Of a stretch of 64,000 nt of DNA, positions 1 to 6,533 are shown piece by piece (position 1 is the first letter of the stretch; the number at the start of each line of letters is the position of its first letter). The position numbers were made by a program, and so were the translations under genes. Origin of the DNA: Streptomyces gelaticus (GTDB lineage: Bacteria; Actinomycetota; Actinomycetes; Streptomycetales; Streptomycetaceae); the NCBI RefSeq assembly GCF_014649535.1, contig NZ_BMTF01000016.1:1-64000 (forward strand). The letters run 5' to 3'. The notes beneath the pieces were generated by a model. It was not told the origin of the DNA and searched no databases. It saw only the letters and a list, made by a program, of their open reading frames with translations.

Positions 1-74
1 AGCCCGTCGCAGCCACTACCGACGACGATCCGCCGATGAACCCACGGGATAGATCACGAAACCGTACTGGAGTA

Positions 75-308
75 CTAGTCGTCGAGCTCGGCGAAGTGGT
101 CGAACTCGCCTGCCACGACGCCCTTGGTGAAGGCCACCCATTTCGTCCGGGTGGTCGTGACGATGTTGGTGGGGTCGCCGGTCTCGCGGAGGTAGACGAG
201 TTCGTCCGGGCCGAAGGCGATCTCGATCCAGGGGCCGGGCCCGTCCTCGCCTTCGGGGGCGGCGCGGACCCAGACGAGGTCGGTGGGGATTTCGGGGTTG
301 TCAGTCAC
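75..308 (-). CDS. DUF397 protein, long form (77 aa)
   Basis: Small acidic protein of the DUF397 family. Such proteins are usually encoded beside XRE/DUF5753 regulators in Streptomyces developmental loci such as whiJ, and are thought to work with that partner; the biochemical role is unknown. The C-terminal half has the family features: a W-V/I-E-I-A core, a central R-E-T stretch and the W-x-A-F segment just before the acidic tail. The GTG start overlaps the end of the preceding DUF397 gene by 8 nt, so the two are probably translationally coupled. It is the last gene of a minus-strand set that begins with the regulator at 739-1590. Confidence 0.85.
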   Translation of the reverse strand: MTDNPEIPTDLVWVRAAPEGEDGPGPWIEIAFGPDELVYLRETGDPTNIVTTTRTKWVAFTKGVVAGEFDHFAELDD

Positions 309-492
309 GGGTGCGGTCTTCCTTGAGGGTGCGTACGAGGGCGGCCCAGGCGGTGGGGGTGGTGCGGAGTATCGCTCCGGTGGGGTCGTCGGATTCGGTG
401 AGGCCGACCGTGCCGGTTCGAGCTGTAGTCACGTGTATGCATGCCTCGCCCTGTGCGCAGTAGGACGACTTCTGCCATGCGGGATAGGACAT
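301..492 (-). CDS. DUF397 protein, short form, copy 2 (63 aa)
   Basis: DUF397 protein opening with the family signature W-Q-K-S-S-Y-C and containing the T-E-S-D-D-P-T-G-A and W-A-A-L segments. I chose the ATG at 492 rather than the one at 507, because it aligns with the start of the neighbouring paralogue at 535-726. The two short DUF397 genes are highly similar at the DNA level over their 3' halves (roughly 300-400 versus 534-634), so they arose by recent tandem duplication. Presumed partner of the upstream XRE regulator. Confidence 0.85.
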   Translation of the reverse strand: MSYPAWQKSSYCAQGEACIHVTTARTGTVGLTESDDPTGAILRTTPTAWAALVRTLKEDRTRD

Positions 493-503
493 ACCGGATT
501 CCT

Positions 504-542
504 TCACGCGAGGTTGGTCGGGATCTCGGGGTTGTCAGTCAC
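504..542 (-). pseudogene. Vestigial start of a third DUF397-long gene (12 codons)
   Basis: A GTG start at 542 opens a reading frame whose first residues, MTDNPEIPT, equal the N-terminus of the DUF397 protein at 75-308. It stops after 12 codons at 504. It overlaps the stop of the gene at 535-726 by 8 nt, the same geometry as the intact junction at 301/308. This is best read as what is left of a duplicated [short DUF397 + long DUF397] unit after deletion of the long gene body. Confidence 0.6.
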
Positions 543-726
543 GGGTGCGTTCCTCCTTGAGGGTGCGTACGAGGGCGGCCCAGGCGGCGGGGGTGGTGCG
601 GAGTATCGCTCCGGTGGGGTCGCCGGATTCGGTGAGGCGAACGGTGCGCGCGGGCGAGGCGGATATGTGTATGCACGCATCTCCTTCCCCGCAGTACGAC
701 GACTTCTGCCAGGGGGATGTGGGCAC
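535..726 (-). CDS. DUF397 protein, short form, copy 1 (63 aa)
   Basis: First of three DUF397 genes downstream of the XRE regulator, with only 12 nt between them. It has the W-Q-K-S-S-Y-C opening and the W-A-A-L-V-R-T-L end, and is nearly identical in its C-terminal half to the copy at 301-492. Like other family members it probably acts with the adjacent DUF5753 regulator, but no enzymatic motif is present and the mechanism is unknown. Confidence 0.85.
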   Translation of the reverse strand: MPTSPWQKSSYCGEGDACIHISASPARTVRLTESGDPTGAILRTTPAAWAALVRTLKEERTRD

Positions 727-738
727 GGCGGCGTCCTT

Positions 739-1590
739 TCACAGTTCCTGTGCGATACGGCGGATGAAGTCCTGCGACTTCTTCGGGGTGAGCGCGACGG
801 CTTCCATCCGGTCGAGGAGCGTGCGGTACTTCAGTAGCTGATGCTCGGCGTCCAGCAACACAGGCCCGTGGGACTGGTCGAGATGCACCGTGTCCAGCTG
901 AGGAGCCGGACCGAACCCGTACGCGACCGATTGTCCGGATCCTGGGTAGGCGCCGGCGTCGAACGGGATCACGGCGACGGTGATGTGCGACTGGCTGCTC
1001 ATCGACAAGATGTGCTCCAGCTGCTTGCGCGCTGTGTCGCGTCCGCCGAACTTCATTCGGAGAGCCGCCTCGTGCATGACGGCCGAGTATGTGACGGGCG
1101 ATGCTCGGTAGATGACGTCCTGGCGCTTGATGCGGTGGGACACGCGGTGCTCGATCTCTGGCGGCGTCAGTTGCGGTACGACCTGGCCGAACACGGCGCG
1201 TGCGTGAGCCGGGGTCTGGAGCAGCCCTGGAATGTGGCAGGTGTAGGCGGTTCGCAGGGCGACCGCATGGTGTTCGAACTCTGCCAGGTCCAGCAGCCCT
1301 GTCGGGAGGATGTCTCGGTACTGCTCCCACCAGCCGGATGACCGTTCGATCGCCATGGCTGCCAGTGCATTGACGTACGTGTCGTCGGAGCAGGCGTAGA
1401 CGCGCGCCATGGCGCGCACCCGTTCGGGGCTCACGCCAAAACGGGCGGACTCCACGTTGCTCAACTGTCCTGAGCTGGTTCCCACCCGCTTCGCGGCCTC
1501 GGTCGCGGTCATCCCCGCCTGCTCTCTGAGCTTGCGGAGCTCAGCTCCGAGACGACTGCGACGGGCCGTGAGTGCTGGCCTCGCTTTCAT
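739..1590 (-). CDS. XRE-family regulator with DUF5753 domain (WhiJ-like)
   Basis: A 283-aa regulator. Residues about 12-75 form an XRE helix-turn-helix (LGAELRKLREQAGMT followed by the A-A-K-R-V-G-T recognition region). Residues about 95-275 form the DUF5753 domain, with the W-W-E-Q-Y-R and H-I-P-G-L-L-Q-T motifs that mark Streptomyces WhiJ/AbaA-type regulators. It is followed on the same strand by DUF397 genes and faces an anti-sigma-type ATPase gene across a 209-bp divergent region, the classic architecture of such loci. The ATG at 1590 is preceded by a GGAGGA-type ribosome binding site. Target genes are not visible from sequence. A paralogous locus lies at 40663-41722. Confidence 0.9.
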   Translation of the reverse strand: MKARPALTARRSRLGAELRKLREQAGMTATEAAKRVGTSSGQLSNVESARFGVSPERVRAMARVYACSDDTYVNALAAMAIERSSGWWEQYRDILPTGLLDLAEFEHHAVALRTAYTCHIPGLLQTPAHARAVFGQVVPQLTPPEIEHRVSHRIKRQDVIYRASPVTYSAVMHEAALRMKFGGRDTARKQLEHILSMSSQSHITVAVIPFDAGAYPGSGQSVAYGFGPAPQLDTVHLDQSHGPVLLDAEHQLLKYRTLLDRMEAVALTPKKSQDFIRRIAQEL

Positions 1591-1663
1591 CGAACTCCTC
1601 CTGATGTGGCGCTGGTTGGGCTGTCACTCACACGAGGGAATCGGCATGCGTTTTCTCGCGATT

Positions 1664-1682
1664 CGGCAAAATCTCTTTGCCG
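1664..1682. promoter_or_regulatory. Inverted repeat in divergent promoter region
   Basis: Perfect 7-bp inverted repeat CGGCAAA-N5-TTTGCCG in the middle of the 209-bp space between the divergent XRE regulator and the ATPase gene. Its position suits an operator for the XRE regulator, but binding is an inference. Confidence 0.4.
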
Positions 1683-1799
1683 TAAGTCTAGTCTCGGTCT
1701 CAGGCCACCCGCCCGGAAGTACCCCGCTCGACGGAGCGGCCTCGTCACCGGGCAACCGGAAATCCGCGATCCAACATCCTCCCGTGAACGGAGACTTCC

Positions 1800-2233
1800 A
1801 TGGTCAGTGCCACGGTATCGCCGCCCTGGACGTACACCCTCCAACTCCCGCAGGATCCCCGCGCCCCCGGCGTCGCCCGTGCCACCCTCCGCAGCGTGCT
1901 CCGCGTGCACGGCATGCGTGAACTCACCGAGAACGCAGAGCTGTTGGCGAGCGAGCTGGTCACCAATGCCTATCTGTACTCCTCGGGGCCGTACTCCCTG
2001 CGTCTGCGTGACGCCGGGGCAGCCGGGTCCGGCTGAGTGTGTGGGACACCGATCCGCACATCCCCGCGCCGTTCCGGTGGGGTGCCGAGACGCCGGAGGT
2101 GCTGGCCGAGCGGGGGCGGGGGCTGTATCTCGTCACGCTGTACGCGGAGTGCTGGGGCGCGTATCCGATGCGGGGCGGGCTGCCGGGGCAGGGCGGGAAG
2201 CTGCTCTGGGTGGAGTGCGCTGCCAAGACGTAG
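1800..2233 (+). pseudogene. Frameshifted ATP-binding anti-sigma-type protein
   Basis: The N-terminal frame (1800-2036) encodes an HATPase_c_2/RsbW-like start with the N-box segment E-L-V-T-N-A. The rest (the G1 D-T-D-P box and the E-R-G-R-G-L-Y-L-V segment) continues in another frame to 2233. One base appears to be missing in the G run at 2016-2019; restoring a G gives the uninterrupted family sequence D-A-G-G-S-R-V-R-L-S-V-W-D-T-D-P. As written, the protein stops at residue 78 and lacks half the ATP site. These proteins normally partner the XRE/DUF397 pair encoded divergently. The cause may be a real mutation or a homopolymer sequencing error. Confidence 0.8.
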
Positions 2234-2245
2234 GGGAGGCGCGGA

Positions 2246-2433
2246 GGGTACGGTGTCGCCATCGCGGTCCCCGACGAGAACACCTGGTACCAGGCCAGGC
2301 GTACGAGCTGCCGTCCCCGGCCACGTACGTCAACAAGGACGGGGTGACCCGCAAGGCTGAGCAGCGTACGGCGGTCTGCGCCACCGTTCCGTCCCAGGCG
2401 GCCAGGTACTGCGCCTCGCACTTCAGCAAGTGA
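2246..2433 (+). pseudogene. Possible remnant of an unidentified small secreted or phage-like gene
   Basis: Two protein-like stretches lie in different frames and join at about 2285-2295: one reads G-V-A-I-A-V-P-D-E-N-T-W-Y-Q, and the second continues as Y-E-L-P-S-P-A-T-Y-V-N-K-D-G-V and ends with two cysteines at 2433. Neither has its own start with a ribosome site. The amino-acid composition looks coding and unlike a shadow frame. I do not recognise the family. It could be the 3' end of a decayed gene, or coincidence. Confidence 0.3.
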
Positions 2434-2452
2434 TAAGTGATCCGGTCCTGAA

Positions 2453-2497
2453 GGAACCTCGGCGGCCTCGCTCCGGGAGCGAGGCCGCCGAGGTTCC
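2453..2497. terminator. Strong bidirectional terminator hairpin
   Basis: Perfect 21-bp inverted repeat with a 3-nt loop (arms 2453-2473 and 2477-2497). It sits just downstream of the minus-strand secreted-protein operon and at the end of the plus-strand remnant, so it can stop transcription from both sides. Confidence 0.85.
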
Positions 2498-2512
2498 CGG
2501 GAACCGGGGGCG

Positions 2513-3772
2513 TCAGGGCCGGATGCCGTCGTACTGGAGGACGCGGTAGGGCGTCTTGCCCTGGTTGATCGACTGCCACTGCGAGGCGATCAGGGTCAGG
2601 GACGTCGCGCTCGCGCTGCCGGGGTGGATGTATCCGCCGTAGAGGAACGGCAGTTGGGGCTTTCCCCAGTGGTGCGGCGGCAGGCCGTCGCCGACGATCT
2701 GGGGCTTGGGGGCGGTCCACACGGCGTCCGGGCGGGGCGCGGTGCGGGTGCAGATCGCGTAGTCGTCCACGTCGAAGTAGCTCATGCAGTACGTGTTGCC
2801 GATCCGCTTGACCGAGAACTCCCCGATCCTGTTCCCGGACAGCATGACCGACGGGCCCACCGCCCTCGTCCACTGCCAACGGCCGTCCAGGAAAGCCCAG
2901 TTCTCCTGCGCCCCGAAGTTGGCCGCGCGGAACTCGTCCGGCCGGATGCGGAACAGCTGGATCGCGCCGCCGTCGGCGGTGTTCGAGTGTGTGCCGTTCC
3001 AGCGCTTGGAGAAGATGTACAGCCAGCCGTCGGGGTCGATGCCGGCGAACGACCACATCCCGTACATGGACTGGTTCGTCCCCTGGGTGTCGCCGGCCCA
3101 GTGGTACGGGTAGTCCTGCCAGGTCACGCCGTAGTCGTCCGAGTACGCGACGCCCGACATCAGCGAACCGTCGTACCCGGCCGGGATGTTCTCCCACAGG
3201 GCCACGGACGTGTACTGGATGTAGGTGCGTCCGCCGAACTCGATGCAGTCGTTGGGGATGCGGGTGATCTCGAAGCCGTGCCCGTTGTCGGCCCGGTGCG
3301 CGTAGTCGAAGCACTGGTCGGCGGCGCCGCCGGTGGGCATCGCCCAGGAGAACGAGATCGGGGTCCGGCCGGAGGCGTCGAAGTTCGCCTGGTTCAGGAT
3401 CACCGGGGAGCCCAGATACGGATCGGCCTGGGCGATTCCGCCGAACGCGTCACCGAAGACGTAACCCCAGGTGTTGTCGTGCTCCCGGTAGTACGGGATC
3501 GCCAGGTCGCCGGAGCCGAGACCCTGCGCGCTCGCCGAGTCGCCGGGCTGCTCGCACAGCGGGGTACCGGTCTGGAGCAGTCGTGCGGTCGGGCGGCCGG
3601 GGCCCGTCCGGGCGGACCGGCTGTCGGCGGCAGCCGCACCGGGGGCGGCGCCCAGCAGGCCGGCACCCAGGGCGAAGCCCATGCCTGCTTTGAGCGCGGA
3701 CCGGCGGGTGGCGTCCCGAAGGCCGGTCTGCGAGGGCTGTGGGGGTTGCGGGGGCTGTGAAGGGGTGGGCAT
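2513..3772 (-). CDS. Tat-exported DUF4185 (GH183-like) protein
   Basis: 419 aa. The N-terminus has a twin-arginine signal (R-R-S-A-L-K-A-G, then a hydrophobic stretch and A-A-A-A-D), predicting export in folded form. The mature part matches DUF4185, a five-bladed beta-propeller fold with repeated G-D-x-F-G-type and W-x-Y-I-F-S motifs; some members are now classed as GH183 endo-D-arabinanases, which cut the D-arabinan of mycobacterial walls. Acidic residues in the first blade (about 90-120) are candidate catalytic positions. It is the last gene of a four-gene operon of secreted proteins, 53 nt after an antigen-85-like esterase. Activity on arabinan is inferred from family and context; other DUF4185 members may have other substrates. 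Confidence 0.8.
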   Translation of the reverse strand: MPTPSQPPQPPQPSQTGLRDATRRSALKAGMGFALGAGLLGAAPGAAAADSRSARTGPGRPTARLLQTGTPLCEQPGDSASAQGLGSGDLAIPYYREHDNTWGYVFGDAFGGIAQADPYLGSPVILNQANFDASGRTPISFSWAMPTGGAADQCFDYAHRADNGHGFEITRIPNDCIEFGGRTYIQYTSVALWENIPAGYDGSLMSGVAYSDDYGVTWQDYPYHWAGDTQGTNQSMYGMWSFAGIDPDGWLYIFSKRWNGTHSNTADGGAIQLFRIRPDEFRAANFGAQENWAFLDGRWQWTRAVGPSVMLSGNRIGEFSVKRIGNTYCMSYFDVDDYAICTRTAPRPDAVWTAPKPQIVGDGLPPHHWGKPQLPFLYGGYIHPGSASATSLTLIASQWQSINQGKTPYRVLQYDGIRP

Positions 3773-3825
3773 GTTCGGTCTCCGTGTGTCCGGATGTGGG
3801 GCGGGGTGTGCGGCAGTGGTCCGTG

Positions 3826-4818
3826 TCAGGCCTTGCGGAGGCGTCCGATGATGCCGTCGAGGTCGCGGAGGAACAGCGGTACGCGGAACTCATGGCTGCC
3901 GGGCTCCTCGTGTGCCTCGTACGGGATGCCGGCCCGGTCGAGGAGGCCGCGGAACTCCCGCTGGCCCTGGAGCACGTTGTCCTCGCTGACCTGGTTGAAC
4001 CAGGGCACGGGCCGGCCACCGGTGCCGGCGACCAGGAAGATCCGCTTGTTGCGGTAGCTCTCGATGCGCTCGACCGGGTTGTCGGCGCTGACCCGGGCCT
4101 CGTCCCACAGCGGAGCTCCGTAGACGGTGCCGCCCGCCAGATCCGCGGCGGCGGAGGACACATTGGCCCAGTGCACGATCGCACCGAGGTTGCGGCGCAG
4201 GCTGGCCGGGCCGGAATGGGCGCTGACCGAGGCGAAGTGGCCGTAGTACTTCGCGGCGTACTTCAGCGCGCCGAAGCCGCCCATCGAGAACCCGGCGACG
4301 GCGCGGCCGTCGTACTCGGCGTACGTACGGAAGTTCGCGTCGATCCACGGGAGCAACTGGGCGATGTGGAAGGTCTCCCAGTTCCGGGCGCCGGTGTTGG
4401 AGCTGACCGGGTTGGAGTACCAGCCGGCGTGGCCGCCGTCGGGCATCACGACGATGATCGGCTTCCCGGCGGTCCAGTCGCGGACGCCCGCGCGGTCGAA
4501 CTCGATGAAGTCCGAGGTGAGACCGCCGCCGTGGAAGAGGTAGAGCACGGGGTAGGTGCGGCCACTCGTGGCGTAGTCGTCGGGGAGCAGGACGTTGACG
4601 CCGGGGTTCCAGCCGATCGCGTCGGTCTGGAACCGGTAGTACTTCAGACGGCGGTCGCTCTCGTTGCGGTCCACGATGCGCAGCCCGAAGCCGTCACCGG
4701 CTGCGCTGGCCGCCGTGGCCGTCGCGAAGACGCCACCGGCGCCGAGCGCCAGTGCGGCGGAGAGGCCGCCCGCGGCCTTCAGGACGTTCCTGCGGGTGGG
4801 ACGGTGCTCGCTCAACAC
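3826..4818 (-). CDS. Secreted esterase, antigen-85/esterase-D-like alpha/beta hydrolase
   Basis: 330 aa with a Tat-type signal (T-R-R-N-V-L-K-A-A-G, cleavage near residue 40). The alpha/beta-hydrolase fold is clear: oxyanion-loop H-G-G-G near 96-99, nucleophile elbow G-F-S-M-G-G with Ser178, and the C-terminal catalytic histidine in G-S-H-E-F. The segment N-W-E-T-F-H-I-A-Q-L-L before the nucleophile resembles antigen 85 mycolyltransferases and related esterases. Streptomyces makes no mycolates, so it more likely hydrolyses an external ester. It lies in a tight operon (39 nt after the LGFP protein gene, 53 nt before the DUF4185 gene). It could instead be a general carboxylesterase. Confidence 0.85.
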   Translation of the reverse strand: MLSEHRPTRRNVLKAAGGLSAALALGAGGVFATATAASAAGDGFGLRIVDRNESDRRLKYYRFQTDAIGWNPGVNVLLPDDYATSGRTYPVLYLFHGGGLTSDFIEFDRAGVRDWTAGKPIIVVMPDGGHAGWYSNPVSSNTGARNWETFHIAQLLPWIDANFRTYAEYDGRAVAGFSMGGFGALKYAAKYYGHFASVSAHSGPASLRRNLGAIVHWANVSSAAADLAGGTVYGAPLWDEARVSADNPVERIESYRNKRIFLVAGTGGRPVPWFNQVSEDNVLQGQREFRGLLDRAGIPYEAHEEPGSHEFRVPLFLRDLDGIIGRLRKA

Positions 4819-4857
4819 GACCTCCTGGTGGGAAATGGCGGTGGGGAAGGGGAATCG

Positions 4858-5883
4858 CTAGTTGTCGGTGATCCAGGTGCCGCGGTCGGCGTTCCAGTGG
4901 ATGGTGGCTTTCTGGAACTTCTGTGCTTTGCCGCCGCCTGCTTCGTCGGTTTCGTCGGTGAGGGGGTAGCCGAGGGTGCTTTCGTGTCCGGCGGCGTGGA
5001 AGGCGTCGTAGATGGCGCCGTGGACGGTGTGTGCTCCGGTCCGGGGGGACCAGAGGAAGAGGCCGTGTTCGAAGAACTGGTAGCGGCCGCGGGTTCCGTC
5101 GGGTGCTTGTGCGGCGTCGGCTTCGTCCGTGGTGGGGAAGCCCCAGCGGCGTTCGGCGTCGGTGTCCCAGAACTTCGTGAGGATGTCCCCGTGGATCGCG
5201 TGGGCCACGTCCGGGTGCCAGAGGATGATCCCGTTCTGGAAGAGCTGGAACCGCCCGCCGAGCGAGGAGTTCTCCTCGGCGCGGAGCGGCGGGCCGAGCG
5301 GGCCGCCGGGGCCGCCCATGCCGGCGTACTTCGCCCCGATCGTGCCGTACGGCTGGAAGGCCTCGGCCATCAGCTCCCGCGCGTAGCCCTCCGCCTGGCC
5401 GTAGCGCTCCGGGTAGGCGGAGCGCTGGACGGCCTGGGCCAGTTCGCCCGCGGTGTCCCAGTCGGGCTCCATCTGCTGGGCCACCTCGAAGAACTTGTTC
5501 GCCGCGTAGTCGACGTCGAGGCACTGTGCGGGTTCGCACCAGCCCATCGAGGGCCGTTGCTGGAAGACGCCGAGCGAATCCCGGTCCCCGCACGCCAGGT
5601 TGTTCATGCGGGACTCGACCCAGCCCGTCTCGAAGCCGGCCAGCATCACCTTGTCGGACACGCCGCGGCGCTGCCCGACCTCGTACACCTTGCGGGTCAC
5701 GGCGATGTCCCGGTCCGGGGGGATGTCGCAGAACAGCGTGGCCGGGGCGGTGTGCCCGAGGGGGCCCGGCACATCGCCCGCACTCTGCGCGAAGGCAGGG
5801 TTGCCGAGGCCGGTCACGGCCACCACGGCCAGCAGGACCGATGATCTCCACATCGCACGTCGTCGTTCGGTCGAGCCACGCAC
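4858..5883 (-). CDS. Secreted lysozyme-like protein with LGFP repeats
   Basis: 341 aa with a Sec signal peptide (hydrophobic core about 12-28, A-F-A-Q site). Residues about 55-170 form a lysozyme/transglycosylase-like domain, including E-T-G-W-V-E-S-R with the likely catalytic Glu, and paired cysteines. Residues about 185-335 contain three LGFP repeats (L-G-P-P, W-G-F-P-T-T-D-E, L-G-Y-P-L-T-D-E). LGFP repeats are known to anchor proteins to the mycolic-acid-containing cell wall in corynebacteria and mycobacteria, and also occur in other actinobacterial wall enzymes. The GTG start at 5883 has an AAGGAG site 9 nt upstream. Probably binds and cuts cell-wall polymer, either of the producer or of a competitor. 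Confidence 0.85.
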   Translation of the reverse strand: MRGSTERRRAMWRSSVLLAVVAVTGLGNPAFAQSAGDVPGPLGHTAPATLFCDIPPDRDIAVTRKVYEVGQRRGVSDKVMLAGFETGWVESRMNNLACGDRDSLGVFQQRPSMGWCEPAQCLDVDYAANKFFEVAQQMEPDWDTAGELAQAVQRSAYPERYGQAEGYARELMAEAFQPYGTIGAKYAGMGGPGGPLGPPLRAEENSSLGGRFQLFQNGIILWHPDVAHAIHGDILTKFWDTDAERRWGFPTTDEADAAQAPDGTRGRYQFFEHGLFLWSPRTGAHTVHGAIYDAFHAAGHESTLGYPLTDETDEAGGGKAQKFQKATIHWNADRGTWITDN

Positions 5884-5940
5884 CTGACTGCTCCTTCGCG
5901 TCGGAATAGCCTTGCGGGAGGGGAGTTGCGAGGGGTCGGG

Positions 5941-6420
5941 TCAGAACCAGCTCTGGTACGGGGTGTCGTTGCAGGGCCAGGTGCGAAAGCCCAGGGAGCT
6001 GTCGTCGATGCACCGCAGGGTGGCCTGATTCTGGAAGCGGACGGTGCCGTCGCCCCAGACCTTGACCCACCAGCTCTGCGCCGGGCTGGAGCTGCATGTG
6101 CCGACGGTGCGGAACCCGTTGTCACTGTCCTCGACACAGCGGTTGGTGTTGACGTTGCGCAGCTGGCGCGTGCCGTCGTCCCAGACCTTCACGTCCCACA
6201 GCTGGGGGTTGCTGCCGTTGCAGCTCCAGGTGCGGAAGCCGTTGTCGGTGTCGTCCATGCAACGGCCCGTGGCCTGGTTGCGGAAGCTCTGGGTGGCATC
6301 GGCGACCCGTGCGGGGGACGCGGGGCCGGAGCCGTTCTCGGCGGCCAGGGCGCCGGGCGGCGCGGCCAGGGAGGCGAGGACGAAGACCCCGCCGAGCAGA
6401 AGCGAGCGCGTGCCGCGCAT
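5941..6420 (-). CDS. Secreted ricin-type beta-trefoil lectin (159 aa)
   Basis: Sec signal peptide (residues 1-27, ending A-L-A-A) followed by one beta-trefoil made of three repeats, each with the Q-x-W-like core and a C-(M/V/I)-(D/E)-D pattern (R-C-M-D-D, R-C-V-E-D, R-C-I-D-D) typical of RICIN carbohydrate-binding modules. No catalytic domain is attached, so it is a free-standing lectin. First gene of the four-gene secreted operon, 57 nt before the LGFP protein gene. Likely role: sugar binding at a polysaccharide surface, helping the co-secreted enzymes. A longer frame upstream to 6936 is not needed: the ATG at 6420 has a GAGGGA site and starts exactly at the signal peptide. Confidence 0.85.
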   Translation of the reverse strand: MRGTRSLLLGGVFVLASLAAPPGALAAENGSGPASPARVADATQSFRNQATGRCMDDTDNGFRTWSCNGSNPQLWDVKVWDDGTRQLRNVNTNRCVEDSDNGFRTVGTCSSSPAQSWWVKVWGDGTVRFQNQATLRCIDDSSLGFRTWPCNDTPYQSWF

Positions 6421-6533
6421 GGGCTGTTCCCTCTTCCTTGCGGTGGCTGTGGGTCCGCAAGCTAGCCGTCGTGCCGCCGGGCAGGACATCCGGAACGATC
6501 CGGAGTGACAGTTCGCGACACGAACACCGACAC

